Origin: Castanea sativa
Taxonomy: Eukaryota; Streptophyta; Magnoliopsida; Fagales; Fagaceae
Direction of reading: 5' to 3'
Assembly (NCBI RefSeq): GCF_040712315.1
Contig: NC_134013.1
Location: forward strand, 3,879,001 to 3,943,000
Length of the DNA: 64,000 nt
A program made the translations under genes and the position numbers. Below are positions 1 through 11,080 of this stretch, in pieces. Within the stretch, counting starts at the first letter, position 1. Each line of letters opens with the position of its first letter. Under the pieces are notes generated by a model. That model ran no database searches and was not told where the DNA came from. It saw nothing but the letters and a program-made list of their open reading frames with translations.

Positions 1-650
1 TTGGCCTTGCCTACCGATTCTTTTTCATCGTCATGAGAAAACAAAATTGTGATTTCAAAATAAGCTTCTTGAGGAAAAGCAATATTATTTCCCAAAGAAG
101 GACCTGGTAAAGGCAAAGCTGTTCTAATTACAGTTGTAGCAGTTGTGGAAGGTTGGCTTAGACTCACTCTCTTTAACCCTGAATTGAACCTTATCTTTTG
201 CATGTATTCCACTGATCCTGGACAAACTTCCCAGCTTATTTCAGCCTCAGTTTCATTCCTTTGATCACCAACAGTGCATAAACCCAACAGCGTTGTTGAT
301 CTTGTTGATGTGTTGTTGTCCATGAAAGCAAATTGAGACCATCCATTCTCAACAGCATCGGTAATGAGTGATGGATTATCACCCCAACTGAACAAAGGTT
401 TCACCGAAACCCCACGTTGAAAAACATGATTCCCTCTTCTTCTAGCTTCTGAATTATCAGGTTGATGATGAACACTAGCTCTTGAAACATTATTCCCATT
501 CCCAGTAGCTCGAAAACTCGGAACTCCTAACGTATCTACAACTTCTTTACGTTGTCTGCAACGATACCACCTCCAAACCAAAAGAACAAGAAGGGAAGTA
601 AGAACTACGATGGACAAAGCCACCACTGTAACTCGTATCCATCCAAGCAT
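1..650 (-). CDS. SPRY-domain membrane-anchored protein, N-terminal part (runs off window)
   Basis: Reading the minus strand from the ATG at 650-648 gives an open frame of 216 codons with no stop to the window edge. Residues 1-5 are MLGWI, followed by one strongly hydrophobic segment (about residues 7-26) and then a basic patch (WRWYRCRQRK), which suggests an N-terminal membrane anchor with the rest in the cytosol. The middle (about 50-80) is polar linker. From about residue 85 (the LFSWGDNPSLITDAVENGW region) the sequence looks like the plant family of anchored SPRY/concanavalin-A-like proteins, and the AYFEITIL strand near residue 200 is typical of a SPRY core. The C-terminal half of the domain lies outside the window. 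The start is chosen because it puts the hydrophobic anchor at the terminus. The SPRY assignment rests on motif recall, not a search; the biochemical role is unknown. Confidence 0.75.
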   Translation of the reverse strand, partial: MLGWIRVTVVALSIVVLTSLLVLLVWRWYRCRQRKEVVDTLGVPSFRATGNGNNVSRASVHHQPDNSEARRRGNHVFQRGVSVKPLFSWGDNPSLITDAVENGWSQFAFMDNNTSTRSTTLLGLCTVGDQRNETEAEISWEVCPGSVEYMQKIRFNSGLKRVSLSQPSTTATTVIRTALPLPGPSLGNNIAFPQEAYFEITILFSHDDEKESVGKA

Positions 651-3600
651 CTCTCAACTTTAGCTCCTCCAATTTTTTTTTCTCTTTTTTAGTCCTTCTC
701 TTAGGCTTTGAATGGTACTAGTTTGGATTAGATAAGAAGAGAGGAATTTGGAGAATTTTCGTGGGAATGAAAAGTTTAAGAGACAGGCATGCGTGGACTA
801 GGACCGATTCAAGAAAGGCAGGAGAGCGTGGTGTGAGAAAATGGTAAAGGTGTCAATGGCAAAGATGATATAGCAATTTTGTGATTGAAGAAATATGGCA
901 TTAATGTTTTTCAATACAATAGAAGACTTTTTATTGGGTCTAATTCTTTTTTATGTGATACTTAACCGACAGACTTGCCTCATTTATAATACGCGTTTTT
1001 TGATTCATTTGTAGCGTGCGTTTTGGATGCAGATATTTTTGCTATTATTTAGAGGTGTTATTGTATTTTTTGATACGATTCATAAATCCTATTATATTAT
1101 TTCAGTTAATTTTTATATTTATTTATAGTACTTTCAGCAAAAAAAAAATTTTAACTTTAGCAAAATAAGCGGTTTCCAAACATATCGAGTAAGAGATTCA
1201 AGGGTAAGAGAGACCAATTCGAATTGGGATATTTTTGTTTCATATATAAGCAATTCTAGAATCTAAAATGTCAAATTCGAATTGGGGGCTTTTCATGTTG
1301 TTTTTTTCTTTCCTATTTTATTGTCTGACAGTTGGGTTTGATGAGGGGACAATGAGACCATTTGGAATACCTTCAAGCCGGCAAAGAGGGAGGCTGTTAA
1401 AAAGTGAAAAGAAGAGAGATGTTGGAAAAACAGAGGAACGTGAAATCTTTTTGTTGTATGTGCTGGTAGTTATTTGTCTCACTGACCATAATCAAATGCT
1501 AATTACCTTTATTGTTGGTCACATGTAACGTGAGAAAGTATGATTTGCAACAGAGATACTAATCACCCAGGTTCTTCTCAAAAATAATAAAAATCATCTA
1601 GATTATAAGTCAATGAGTGAATATCATGTAGGCAGTTCTAAACTTCCAATTAATTAAACTGGTAAAGTCTATTATTAGGAATTAATTTATGTTCCTTCGT
1701 CATAGTTTATCCCACGAAATCCTCTCCATTTCATTGTTAAGATTTTATTTATTAAATTTAACATGATATATCGGTTTTAAATAATGCGACACTTTGATAT
1801 GTGTTTTAGTTTTATAATAGACGGCCTAATAATCAAAGTTCAAAACCCTTAAGTAGAAAATAAAGCAATTGTAAATTTGTAACATGAAGTAAAAAGGGGC
1901 ATTTAGGATGAATCAAGAAAATATCAACATTTAACATTTCAATGAATTAGAGACATTTGAAACGAGTCCACTTTATCTTTTAAATAAAACATCTACAAAA
2001 TATATTCCATATAAGAGATTTGTCTTATTAGAGATTAACTCTGGTCAGACAAGCCAAGTTGAGTGAGAACTGAGAATTGAGAAGTGGATAAAACAATGAC
2101 ATGTATAGTTGCTTCATCTTGTTCACAATAAGGCTATTTAAAGGTATAAATTAGTGACTTGGGTTTATTTATAACTATCCAATTTAACCTGTAGTGATAA
2201 CTTTACTAAAGCAATGACTTAACATGTGTTTTTTTTATGCAACATTATTAGAAGGATCCATTGCATATGGACATTCAAACATAGAGAGTCTAACTTTTCT
2301 TTCTTTCCTTCCTCTCCCTCTACCCCCTCTCTTTTTATATTAATAACTATTTGGATCAAATATTTTTTATTCAACCTATGTACTTGTTCTGATTTTTCTT
2401 TATTGTGGCAGTCTCCATCTATCTAAGTTGGAATGAACTGATTTTTTGTGTCAGGATTGAAGCACTAATTATTAGAAAAGGAACTTCCAGAGACTGAATA
2501 AAACTAGGAAAGAAAGTGGAAGTTTTCTGCGTACAAATTCTTACAAATAAAATATACTTAATCTTTATTTTACTAAAAAAACATACTGGGGTCCTAGTCA
2601 TTGGATATGATGCATCCATGCCAACTCAGATTTCAAAAGAGCAATTCAACTATAGCCCACCATAGTTGGTTACTTAATTCTTATCTTTCATCATCAAGTA
2701 TGGAATAAAAAATAGAAAGAGTAATCATCTAAATAATTAACAATCATCCCATTACCATAATCATAATAGAAATAATATATACAATTAAAATGCTCCATTC
2801 AGCCCTTGTATTGGTAGTAGTTGAGAAAGAAAAGTCTGTATCATAATTTGATTGATAATTGCCATAAATCAAGGAGCATATCATTTTAAAGATAAAACCA
2901 AAAGAAAAAGGATTCTTAATTATGCAGAAATGCAAAAGAAAAATGGGTCACAACAAAAACAAGATTCCATATTTGTCCTAATATAATGGTGAAGCACTGG
3001 TGTTTCAGGTATAGGTTTCAATTTTTGTCATATGTGAGTAATGATGAGATTAAAGAAAACCAAACTATGGTTATGGAGATATGAATGGCTGAAATTGAAA
3101 AGGAACTTATTCAATGCCTTAATATTCTATACTTGTACCCAATGCAGTAACAATTAATGCCATCCATGTTGTTTAGGAACAACCAAAATGCACCACTAAA
3201 ACCAGATAAGATGAATGACAAAAAGATGTCCATGGATTAATAAAGTAAGTCAATTCGGAAATAATGACCCTCCATCCCCTCCTAACAGTTAAAATGACTT
3301 TTAAACAAAGCAAAAGAGAAAGTGAAAAAAGAGCAAAAGGTAAAAAGTCACCATTGAGGGATTATCATCTCTGCAAATATTAAAGGATTTGATGGCAGAA
3401 TCACCAGGCAAAACCATCTAAGTAAGAGCTCATTCATTTTTATGTGTTCCTCATTTTGCAGACAGAATCCTCACAAGGAATTATTGGCTGTAGAGTTGCC
3501 TAAAAGCCTTTATTTGTTCATTGGTAAACGGATAAAGGCAATTACATGTCATTAAACGTGGAGGTTGCGTCGGCACATACTATAATTTTTTGTTGTGACA

Positions 3601-3715
3601 AGTAAATTTATTTATTTTCTTATATAATTGAATACAATGCAAATTCACACATGACTGATGACATTTCAATACTTAATAATTTATTTAAAAATTTTGGAAC
3701 AAATTTAGTTATTGT
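651..3715. other. Gene-free upstream region of the SPRY gene
   Basis: The first few hundred bases must hold the promoter and 5' leader of the minus-strand SPRY gene. They include a pyrimidine-rich run near 674-700 and a TATA-like stretch on the minus strand near 981-988. The rest is AT-rich with only short chance reading frames, none with recognisable domains or credible codon use. No transposon ends were recognised here. Confidence 0.6.
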
Positions 3716-4495
3716 GATTGGTACACCCTTCCTTAGGCTCAATGTTTATAAGGCAAGGGTGGAAGGCGTCTCTCCCCAATATGGGATTGGACAAATCCTT
3801 GAAGGTGGCATTGGTCCTCGACCCATTCCCGAAGTGGACAATACCTAATTGGGGAATGATTCGTTCCTCCCACAAAAGGTGCCTTTTGGGTTTAAGGGGT
3901 AAACCCCACATTCCCCCAGTGAAGACTGGAGTGCAATCATGCGTAGCTCCAAGTGCAGTTTTTGAGACTTGCTCACTTGTAGTACTACACATGATTGGTA
4001 CACCCTTCCTTAGGCTCAATGCTTATAAGGCAAGGGTGGGAGGCGTCTCTCCTCAATGTGGGATTGGACAAATCCAGGCTCAATGCTTATAAGGCAAGGG
4101 TGGGAGGCGTCTCTCCTCGATGTGGGATTGGACAAATCCGTGAGGGTGGCATCGGTCCTCGGCCCATTACCAAAGCAAACAATACTTGATTAGAAAAAGA
4201 TTCGTTTCTCCCATAAAAAGGCGCCTTTTGGGTTTAAGGGGGTAAACCCCACCTTCCCCCAATGAAGACTGGAGTGCAATCATGTGTAGCACCAAGTGCA
4301 TTTTTTGAGACTTGCTCACTTGTAGTACTACACATGATTGGTACACCCTTCCTTAGGCTCAATACTTATAAAGCAACGGTGGGAAGTGTCTCTCCTTGAT
4401 GTGGGATTGGACAAATCTGTGAAGGTGGCATCGGTCCTCAGCCCATTCCTAAAGCGAACAATACCTGATTGGGGAAAAATTCATTCCTCCTACAG
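3716..4495. repeat. Tandem array of a ~277-bp unit (four partial or full copies)
   Basis: Copies begin at 3716, 3993, 4076 (lacking about 16 bases of its 5' end) and 4336. Copies 1 and 3 are nearly full length, copy 2 is cut to about 83 bases, and copy 4 stops near 4495. Each unit opens with GATTGGTACACCCTTCC and carries CTTATAAGGCAAGGGTGG and GATGTGGGATTGGACAA. Full units end with the perfect palindrome TGTAGTACTACA (3978-3989 and 4321-4332). Read on the minus strand, the 'CCCACAT...TATAAG' arrangement resembles LTRs of small retrotransposons, so a TRIM or LTR origin is possible but unproven. Short open frames inside are by-products of the repeat. Confidence 0.85.
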
Positions 4496-4658
4496 TTTCT
4501 TTTTTTCCATAAAAAAATGTTTTTTTTTTCTTTCTATTCATATGAATTCCACTTTTATGGGATTTATGAGACAGAAACAAACAGATTGATTAGAAATCTT
4601 AATTCCAATAGGATTTAAATTCTATATCAAATAAAATTCTACCTATATATTACTCCAG

Positions 4659-4660
<2 letters not shown>

Positions 4661-4716
<56 letters not shown>
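4661..4716. repeat. (AT)n microsatellite
   Basis: Nearly pure AT dinucleotide run of about 56 bases, interrupted once by GT. Confidence 0.95.
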
Positions 4717-5501
4717 CCTTTTTGAAGTGAAGTTTATTCCAATATGTGAATGCATAAATCCCATGACAGGTATGCATTCTTTCTTCATTATTATTTTTTC
4801 ATTTTGTTTAAGCTATTTTTCTTTAACTTCAAAAAAATTAATAAAAACTTCTCACATATGTTTTAACCCAATTCATAATATTGAACTTTGTACTCATTTA
4901 TTCTCTTCTACAATAATTGATTTAGGTTTTAGTTACATACTCACACTTTCATCTCTCAAAGTGATAAAAAAACAAATAGGTTCTAAATTTATATCTTAAT
5001 TTATAATTTGTGTTAATTTCTTAATTTTAAATCATAAATAAGTTTGATTATATTTTTTATATTGAATGTATATTTTTGTTTATAGGTTTTTGGTTGTGTT
5101 ATATTCTTCAGAAAAAAAGAAATAAAAAGAAATAAAAGAGTTTATATAAATTTGACAACAAAGCTAAATGGATAAGTCTAAAAAATGTTTAATAATAATA
5201 GTTTTATCAGTAACTTTTTATTAACATGATTAAAAAAAATTGAATAGGGAGATAATTTATTAACATGATTTAAACTCTACTAAAACTTTTTTCAGGGATT
5301 GGTTTAAAAAAATTTCAAAATAATTTTCTAATTATTAACTACTATGCGCTATCTTCTAACTTCCAAAGCCCACAATTGAAATACTAATCCGTATGAGATA
5401 CCACTTCCAAAGATTAATATATTAGTTACTATATATTATACACTGACTCTTTTTTTTTTTTTTTCAAAAGAAGCATTTCTCTCTCTCCTTGCAAAATAAG
5501 G
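4717..5501. other. AT-rich gene-free stretch
   Basis: Very AT-rich sequence with poly(T) near 5449-5464. One 98-codon frame has no domain signal and composition that matches the noncoding background. Nothing else was seen. Confidence 0.6.
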
Positions 5502-5712
5502 GGATTATAACAAAAATTAACTAGATAGGGGTAAGACTACACCCCCTCTTTTCTACAATAAATATTAAATTCAAATAATTTTTCATGCATATACACACAC
5601 TATACAAATGGATTATAACAAGAATTAGCTAGACAAGGGTGAGACTATACTACCTTTTTTCTATAATAAATTTTAAATTCAGATTAGTTTTCATACATAT
5701 ACACACACATGT
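5502..5712. repeat. Two diverged tandem copies, period ~108 bp
   Basis: Copy 1 is 5502-5609 and copy 2 is 5610-5712. Both start GGATTATAACAA and share TTAGCTAGA-like and ACACACA segments near their ends, with roughly 15-20% differences judged by eye. Confidence 0.8.
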
Positions 5713-6091
5713 AGCGTGCAACACACTTGACTTAAACTTGGTAGGGTGAAACTCACTCAAGTTTCAATGCCTTCTTCAATGCTTTTAAGGACAAAAATTA
5801 AATTCTCATGTGAGTCTCTTTCTACTTCAAATTTTTAAATATTTAATAATTTAGATTTTTCTCAATTATTGAATTGATGTTTCATTTAAACATGATTTCA
5901 ATTATTGTTTTGGATAGTTTTTAACTATTGAATTCAAGGGTTTTCCATTTAAATATATGTGATTAATTGAGCCATAAAATTCAATATATCATTGAAAATC
6001 ATTATATATATATATATATATATATATTTTAAGTACCTCTACCATTTTTCAATCAAATATATATATATATATACACACACATATATATTAT

Positions 6092-6817
6092 GATACATTA
6101 GTCTCTCACAACATGCATTCATTATTTAACTTAAAAGTAAAATATTCATTTATTTTTATTATTTATTTTAAGTAAAATGATAAAAAAATTATTTACATAT
6201 GAATTTTGATTAAGCCGTGCATCACACGAGCATAATGCTAGTATATATATATATAAGATTGGGTTCAAGTTTACACATAGTGTAATTCCAAACAATGTTA
6301 CACTACCCAATAACTTGTTATAGAATTCATATTTTGAAAATCCCACCGTTAAATTACATGTTCTTTATGTTCTTGAGAATCATGCCAATTTTCATGTCAA
6401 TTGGATGTTATTTACCATTTGATCTATAAACTCATATTTTATGCATTATTTTAAACTACAAAAAATTGAATTTTAAAAATTGATTGATGACATGGCTATT
6501 AATCTTTGATCACCTTAAAATTTTGCAAGCATGGAGAATATACAAAGATAATGTAATCTAATGGTAGATTTGTCAAAATTTGCATCCAATTAAAAAATAT
6601 TGAGTGATGTAACATTACTTAGAGTTACACCAGATATAACTTGAACCCAATATATATATGCATTTTATGATACTTTAGTCTCACACAACATGCAATCATT
6701 ATATAACTTAAAAGTAAAATATTCATTTGTTTTTATTAATTAATTTAAGTAAATTAATAAAAAAAATTAAATATAAATTTTGATTAAGCCATGCATCACA
6801 CAGACATAATGCTAGTA
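6092..6817. repeat. Direct repeat pair (~150 bp) flanking a MITE
   Basis: Copy 1 is 6092-6243 and copy 2 is 6669-6817. Both start GATAC.TTAGTCTC and end CATAATGCTAGTA. They were probably adjacent tandem copies before the element at 6258-6652 inserted into the AT-rich junction. Confidence 0.85.
6258..6652. mobile_element. MITE with long (~55 bp) terminal inverted repeats
   Basis: The left end ATTGGGTTCAAGTT and the right end AACTTGAACCCAAT are inverted copies, and similarity continues inward for about 55 bases (inner match AATGTTACA with CCAATA on both sides). The element is about 395 bp with no coding capacity. Both flanks are TA repeats, so the target duplication cannot be read; an ATATATATA duplication of 8-10 bp would suit a Mutator- or hAT-type insertion. 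Superfamily is therefore undecided. Confidence 0.8.
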
Positions 6818-7346
6818 ACCAAATAAAGACTTAAAAAAGTTGCATTCTACTCATTGTAAATGGACACTCTTAACTTTTTCACTCTATTTTATGTGGACAA
6901 TCTTTTTGTATTCTAAGTCAAACTCTATAGCCAAAAGTTTTCAAGAAATTTAAAATACTGCCCAATTAAAAATCGTAACACCAAAAGCTTCAGAAATATA
7001 GAAATATAGAAATAATTTGTTATCTTATATTGTAATAATTTACAACAACTCATTACATTAATAATAAACGTTTTTTTTTTGGAGAAACAAACGCACACAC
7101 AAGGGAGGCGGAAAGAGGTTATAACATAAATGTACACCACAACTCCACTTAAAAGTCATGGTAACTTTTAAGGAAGGGTGGGGCAAGTTATACTATACAC
7201 AACACACTTTCTTAAGCAATGTGGATAAACGTGGTGTCACAAGTTGTGTTTACATTATATAACTTAAAGTAAGGATTATACATCATATGATGTGCTTTTA
7301 TCATATGACATATTATAAGGTGGGAGTCTAGTCGCATTGGGTAGGA
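6818..7346. other. Gene-free stretch
   Basis: AT-rich sequence with short chance frames and a poly(T) run near 7071-7080. No domain-bearing frame and no recognised element. Confidence 0.55.
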
Positions 7347-7521
7347 GGGAAATTCTCCAATACTTAAAGTCAGTAAAGAGACATTTCCCCTCAAAAATAA
7401 AATTTTAAGAGAATTTATGTATGCATACCTGCTTTGGTAATTATCCCATTTAAAGGGAAATTCTTGAATACTTAAGTCAGTAAAGAGACTTTTCCCCTAA
7501 AAAAAAAAAATTTAAAGAGAC
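7347..7521. repeat. Tandem duplication, period ~107 bp, interrupted by a solo LTR
   Basis: The segment starting AGGGAAATTCT at about 7347 is repeated from about 7454. Both contain CAGTAAAGAGAC, TTTCCCCT and an A-rich stretch. The second copy is split by the LTR at 7522-8273; CATACCTGCTTTGGT-type sequence (about 7425) returns after the insertion near 8327. Confidence 0.75.
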
Positions 7522-8273
7522 TGTGGGGAGTAAAAAGACCCTGATGGAGATATGGGTCTTTGGGCCGTGCTAAAGAAGGCCGACCTGCTCTTGAGTTTAG
7601 AACTTGTTAGTACTACGGGTCGGCCCATACGCCGAGGATCCGAGGATCCAGCCGAGGGTGAATTTCTCTTCGGACGGACACCGGAGAACCTGGGATTTCA
7701 TGATAAACGTTAGGCAATGACATGGTTAAAACCAGTGGATAAAAGGGGTAAACCCTTGAATGTCCTGGAAGCACCGATGTAAGAGAAACACCAAGGATAA
7801 AGGCTGTCACCTCCACATTAAAGACCCTGCACCTACCACCCTGGCCGCATTAATGGGGAAATGACACCTGAACAGTGGAAGGGAAACTTCTGGTTACTAT
7901 TCAAAGGCACTGAGAAAAGAAATATCTAGGCTAAGGGGGAGTTTGGGGCAACACGTGTACAAAGCATAAAAAAGAAGAGTATTTAAGGAGCAACCTAGAA
8001 CAAAAATAGGGGATCCCCCCTTCTTTGTAACCTAAAAGAAAGAGAAAAAAGAGAGAAAAATAATATAAGAACAGTTCTCGGCTTACGTCCGAGCAGGTTG
8101 ATTTACAATATTCATTGTTGTTTTCAAGTGTTTACCATCTTTGGCTTGTCATTTAATCCTCAAACACTTCTAACCTGGGTTTCAAACTCACGCTCTACAA
8201 ATCGTATTGTTTAAGGCTCATTGGGCCTGAGCCCGTAACTGTTCTTGGGGCCAGGTGCAATTGTGCACTTACA
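7522..8273 (+). mobile_element. Solo LTR, 752 bp, with 5-bp target duplication
   Basis: The block begins TGTGGGGAG and ends GCACTTACA, so it has the TG...CA termini of an LTR. It is flanked exactly by GAGAC (7517-7521 and 8274-8278). It is more GC-rich than the surroundings. It carries a TATA-like GAGTATTTAAGGAGC near 7978-7992 followed by a purine-rich leader, which sets plus orientation. There is no second LTR, primer-binding site or coding region, so this is a solo LTR left by LTR-LTR recombination. Family (Ty3 or Ty1 type) cannot be decided from the LTR alone. Confidence 0.9.
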
Positions 8274-8340
8274 GAGACTTTACGTAGAGAGGAAAAAAAG
8301 ATGTAATGCTAAGGTTATTTTTTTCATACCTGCTTTGGTG

Positions 8341-9777
8341 ATTATCCCATTTAATTTACCCCCTTAGCTCAATGGTACACTGAACTTCAATGAGGGTAGG
8401 TAAGTATGAAAGAACTTCCATATGGAGAAAGAGATGACTATTTGTCGAGGCTCAACGATGGGGCTTTTTGCGCCCTTGTTGACCTAACATGTCACTAATC
8501 CGAGTTGCCATGTCACTAGCCCTTAGTCTAAGTACAATTATTAACATAGTTTGCTATTAGTCTAAGTGAAATTCTATGATTAAAGTTTAAAGAAATTTAA
8601 AGAACTATTTCAAGAAATACAAATAGAGTCGTTATTTTTTTTTATAATAAATTTTAATAAACTGCTAAACTTTTCTGTTTTGATGAAAGTTTGGTCTTAC
8701 CTTCTTTGGCATCATTTATCATGCCATTTTTTCCTGCATGTTTCCTCTATACCTTCTTTCAATTGCACTTTCGAAGTTGCAAACTATGCGCTCATGGCAA
8801 GAGAACATCTCTCCTCCATAACATTATACTTCTTTTTATGTTAAACAACCTTCAAGTTGTTCAATAAACAAAGGTTCTGGTCTCCAAGAGGCAATAGCAG
8901 TGACTCATGCATTAGTGGGATGCATGACAGTTTCGCACACGGTTTACATTTCATATATAAATAAAGTCCATATCTTAATTTTATGAAACAACATCCTCTC
9001 AAGTCTCAAATCTATAAATTATGGCCCAAAAAAATTTCCAAGCTCTCCGGCTCACCAATTTTGGATCCCAATCAAATTAAATAAAACCTGATTTACGTGC
9101 CTTAAGACTCTCAGTCCACATATATTAATAGACAGATTTGAAAATGAATATTCTGGACAAACAAAAAAAAGGCACGAGTAAGGAACATTCTGACCAAATA
9201 AATATGAGTTAGAATTGTCACGAACGTGAACTTAATTATTGTCAAATAGGTCAGTTCCTGAGTACAGTATTAAAATTGAACCATAAGTCAAGCAAATATA
9301 TCATCATAAAATTATCCAATAACACTGCCCCATGCGAAAGTTAAACATATATTTATAATAATTTTTGAATTACCTTAATAAGGGACAGTTTATGCTGGCG
9401 GCTCAGTTCAGAATAATCATCAAATTGTTAGCTGCAAGTCTGTAATGCATTAACTTCTAAGGAAAATCAAAGCTTGTGACGTGAGAGTAAACCATACCAT
9501 TTGTGTTCAAGTCAAAGCTAAATCATGGTTAAGTTACAAGTCTATTATTTAGTTTATGTTCATTGCTTTAGAGGAAGAATAAATTTGTGATGAATGAATT
9601 ATCAATATAATTAAACTGTAACTATATGGATCGATACTAAATTATGCTAGCGCAAATAATAAATGATACAGTAAGCATATTTTAAATGAATGTAAAAGAA
9701 AAGAGTAACTTATCAAGTGAACCAAATTGCACAGAGAGTTTGCATCCCAACACTATAAATCATAATAAGAGTCAGAT
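8341..9777. other. Gene-free stretch
   Basis: No coding frame with recognisable domains and no element ends recognised. Base composition is ordinary for the window. Confidence 0.55.
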
Positions 9778-11080
9778 TCAAGATATGATTAACAGCACCA
9801 TGTCTTGGGCACCATAGGCAAGAGCAATATTCCGTGTCCTGTGGGATGTAAAACTTCCATAACCACCACCACTACCACCACTGCATCCTTTACTACACTG
9901 CGTATACATCACTAGTAGAATTAAATGTACGTAAAATAAGCCACATCATAATTATAATTATAATTGTACGGGCCCTACTCCCTGTCAAGCCCAATCGCCC
10001 TAAGGCCCGTGAAGACTAACCCTTATAAGAGTCTCGCGTTGATCACACATAGTAACGCGCGCGCCATCCAAGAGGTTCGAGCTCGGAGTGCTCGAAGCAG
10101 CCTGTGACATGTCCTGCCGAGCACAGAACTTACATATGGGGTTGGTCCCAACGCCACTATCATTCTCTCATTCCCGCCACCAAACATCCACTTAGATGAA
10201 ACGGTATTAGACCTCCCTTCCATTGCCTAGGGAACGCCCCTGCCGAGCATCAAACCTAGCGGTGGAGTCAGTTCCAATGCCACTCTCACTTCTTCCCACT
10301 CCCAACTAAACCCCCACTTATGGGTAGTAGTATTGGACCCCTTCCTTCACCCATCAGGGGAGTAATCATGACCGTTCCACTAAGTTTGACTATAAATAGG
10401 CAGGGAATATTTAGTCAATGGGTTGGCAATTTGAGGGAGAAAAGACGAGAGAGAGAAGGATATCGATTCTCCCCAAGGAAGAGAGGGAAGAGATAGTGAG
10501 GAAAGGAAGGAGGCTCAGTATACGGGCCTGCCGAGCATAACGCCACCCGTGGTAGGAAATCCAAAAGCCCACTATACAAATAGATTGTGAGCCCAAATTC
10601 CTTCGAGGCCCCATGGCGAGAAAGGAGGCAAAAAAGGCAAGAGGACAGAAGGCATGAGGAGGTTGTAAATAGTTAACAAATTATTAGAGATTATATATTC
10701 TAGTAGCTCAGATAAAACCCCCAAAAGAGAAAAAATAAAGAGGAAATTACAAAGTGCGTTAACCTCAATTTGGTTTGTTGTCCTACTAAAAATGAATGAA
10801 TTCGCACTTGCAGAATAACAAGTACTCCAAAAAAAACCAGAGAAAAAATGAAAAGTAAAAGTGGGTTTACCTCATTTGGGCTGGTTCTCTCCTTAAATTC
10901 AAATGCATCACGCTTGCTCAACAAAATCTTTGCCGGATGAGACCGAAGCTTTGAGAAGTTGAAATCTAGGATATGTTTCCTTCTGTGACTAAAAGATTCA
11001 AACTTTAACTTCCTTTGATGAGAATTTCTCACCCAAATCTGAGAACCAAATGAACCCACCATTGAGAAACCCATTCTCAT
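9778..11080 (-). CDS. Doubtful two-exon gene, small basic possibly plastid-targeted protein
   Basis: Model on the minus strand: exon 1 is 11080-10871 (70 codons from ATG; a second in-frame ATG is at 11074). It ends at the strong donor CAAATGAG|GTAAACC. Exon 1 is rich in Ser, Arg, Lys and Phe and poor in acidic residues, like a transit peptide. One candidate acceptor, ATACGCAG, lies at 9898-9900. Joining there keeps phase 0 and adds 39 codons (CSKGCSGG, then a Gly/Ser run and TSHRTRNIALAYGAQ) to a TGA at 9780-9778, total 109 residues. The 970-bp intron would contain the LTR-like block 9965-10620. I do not recognise the product. Alternatives are a truncated gene whose real downstream exons were lost, or chance. 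An in-frame ATG also exists at 11152 but looks like leader. Confidence 0.3.
9965..10620 (+). repeat. LTR-like fragment with internal 126-bp tandem repeat
   Basis: A GC-richer block starts TGTACGGGCCC. It contains a TATA box in GACTATAAATAGGCAG (about 10389-10404) and a purine-rich leader after it. The motif CCTGCCGAGCA occurs at 10113, 10239 and about 10527; the first two head a duplicated segment of period 126 containing CCAACGCCACT/CCAATGCCACT. This looks like an LTR promoter region. I could not find a matching right terminus or target duplication, so it is probably truncated. Confidence 0.5.

Noticed and set aside
3651..4589. Several 60-124-codon frames at 3.6-4.6 kb
   Set aside because: They lie in the 277-bp tandem repeat, on both strands, and differ between repeat copies.
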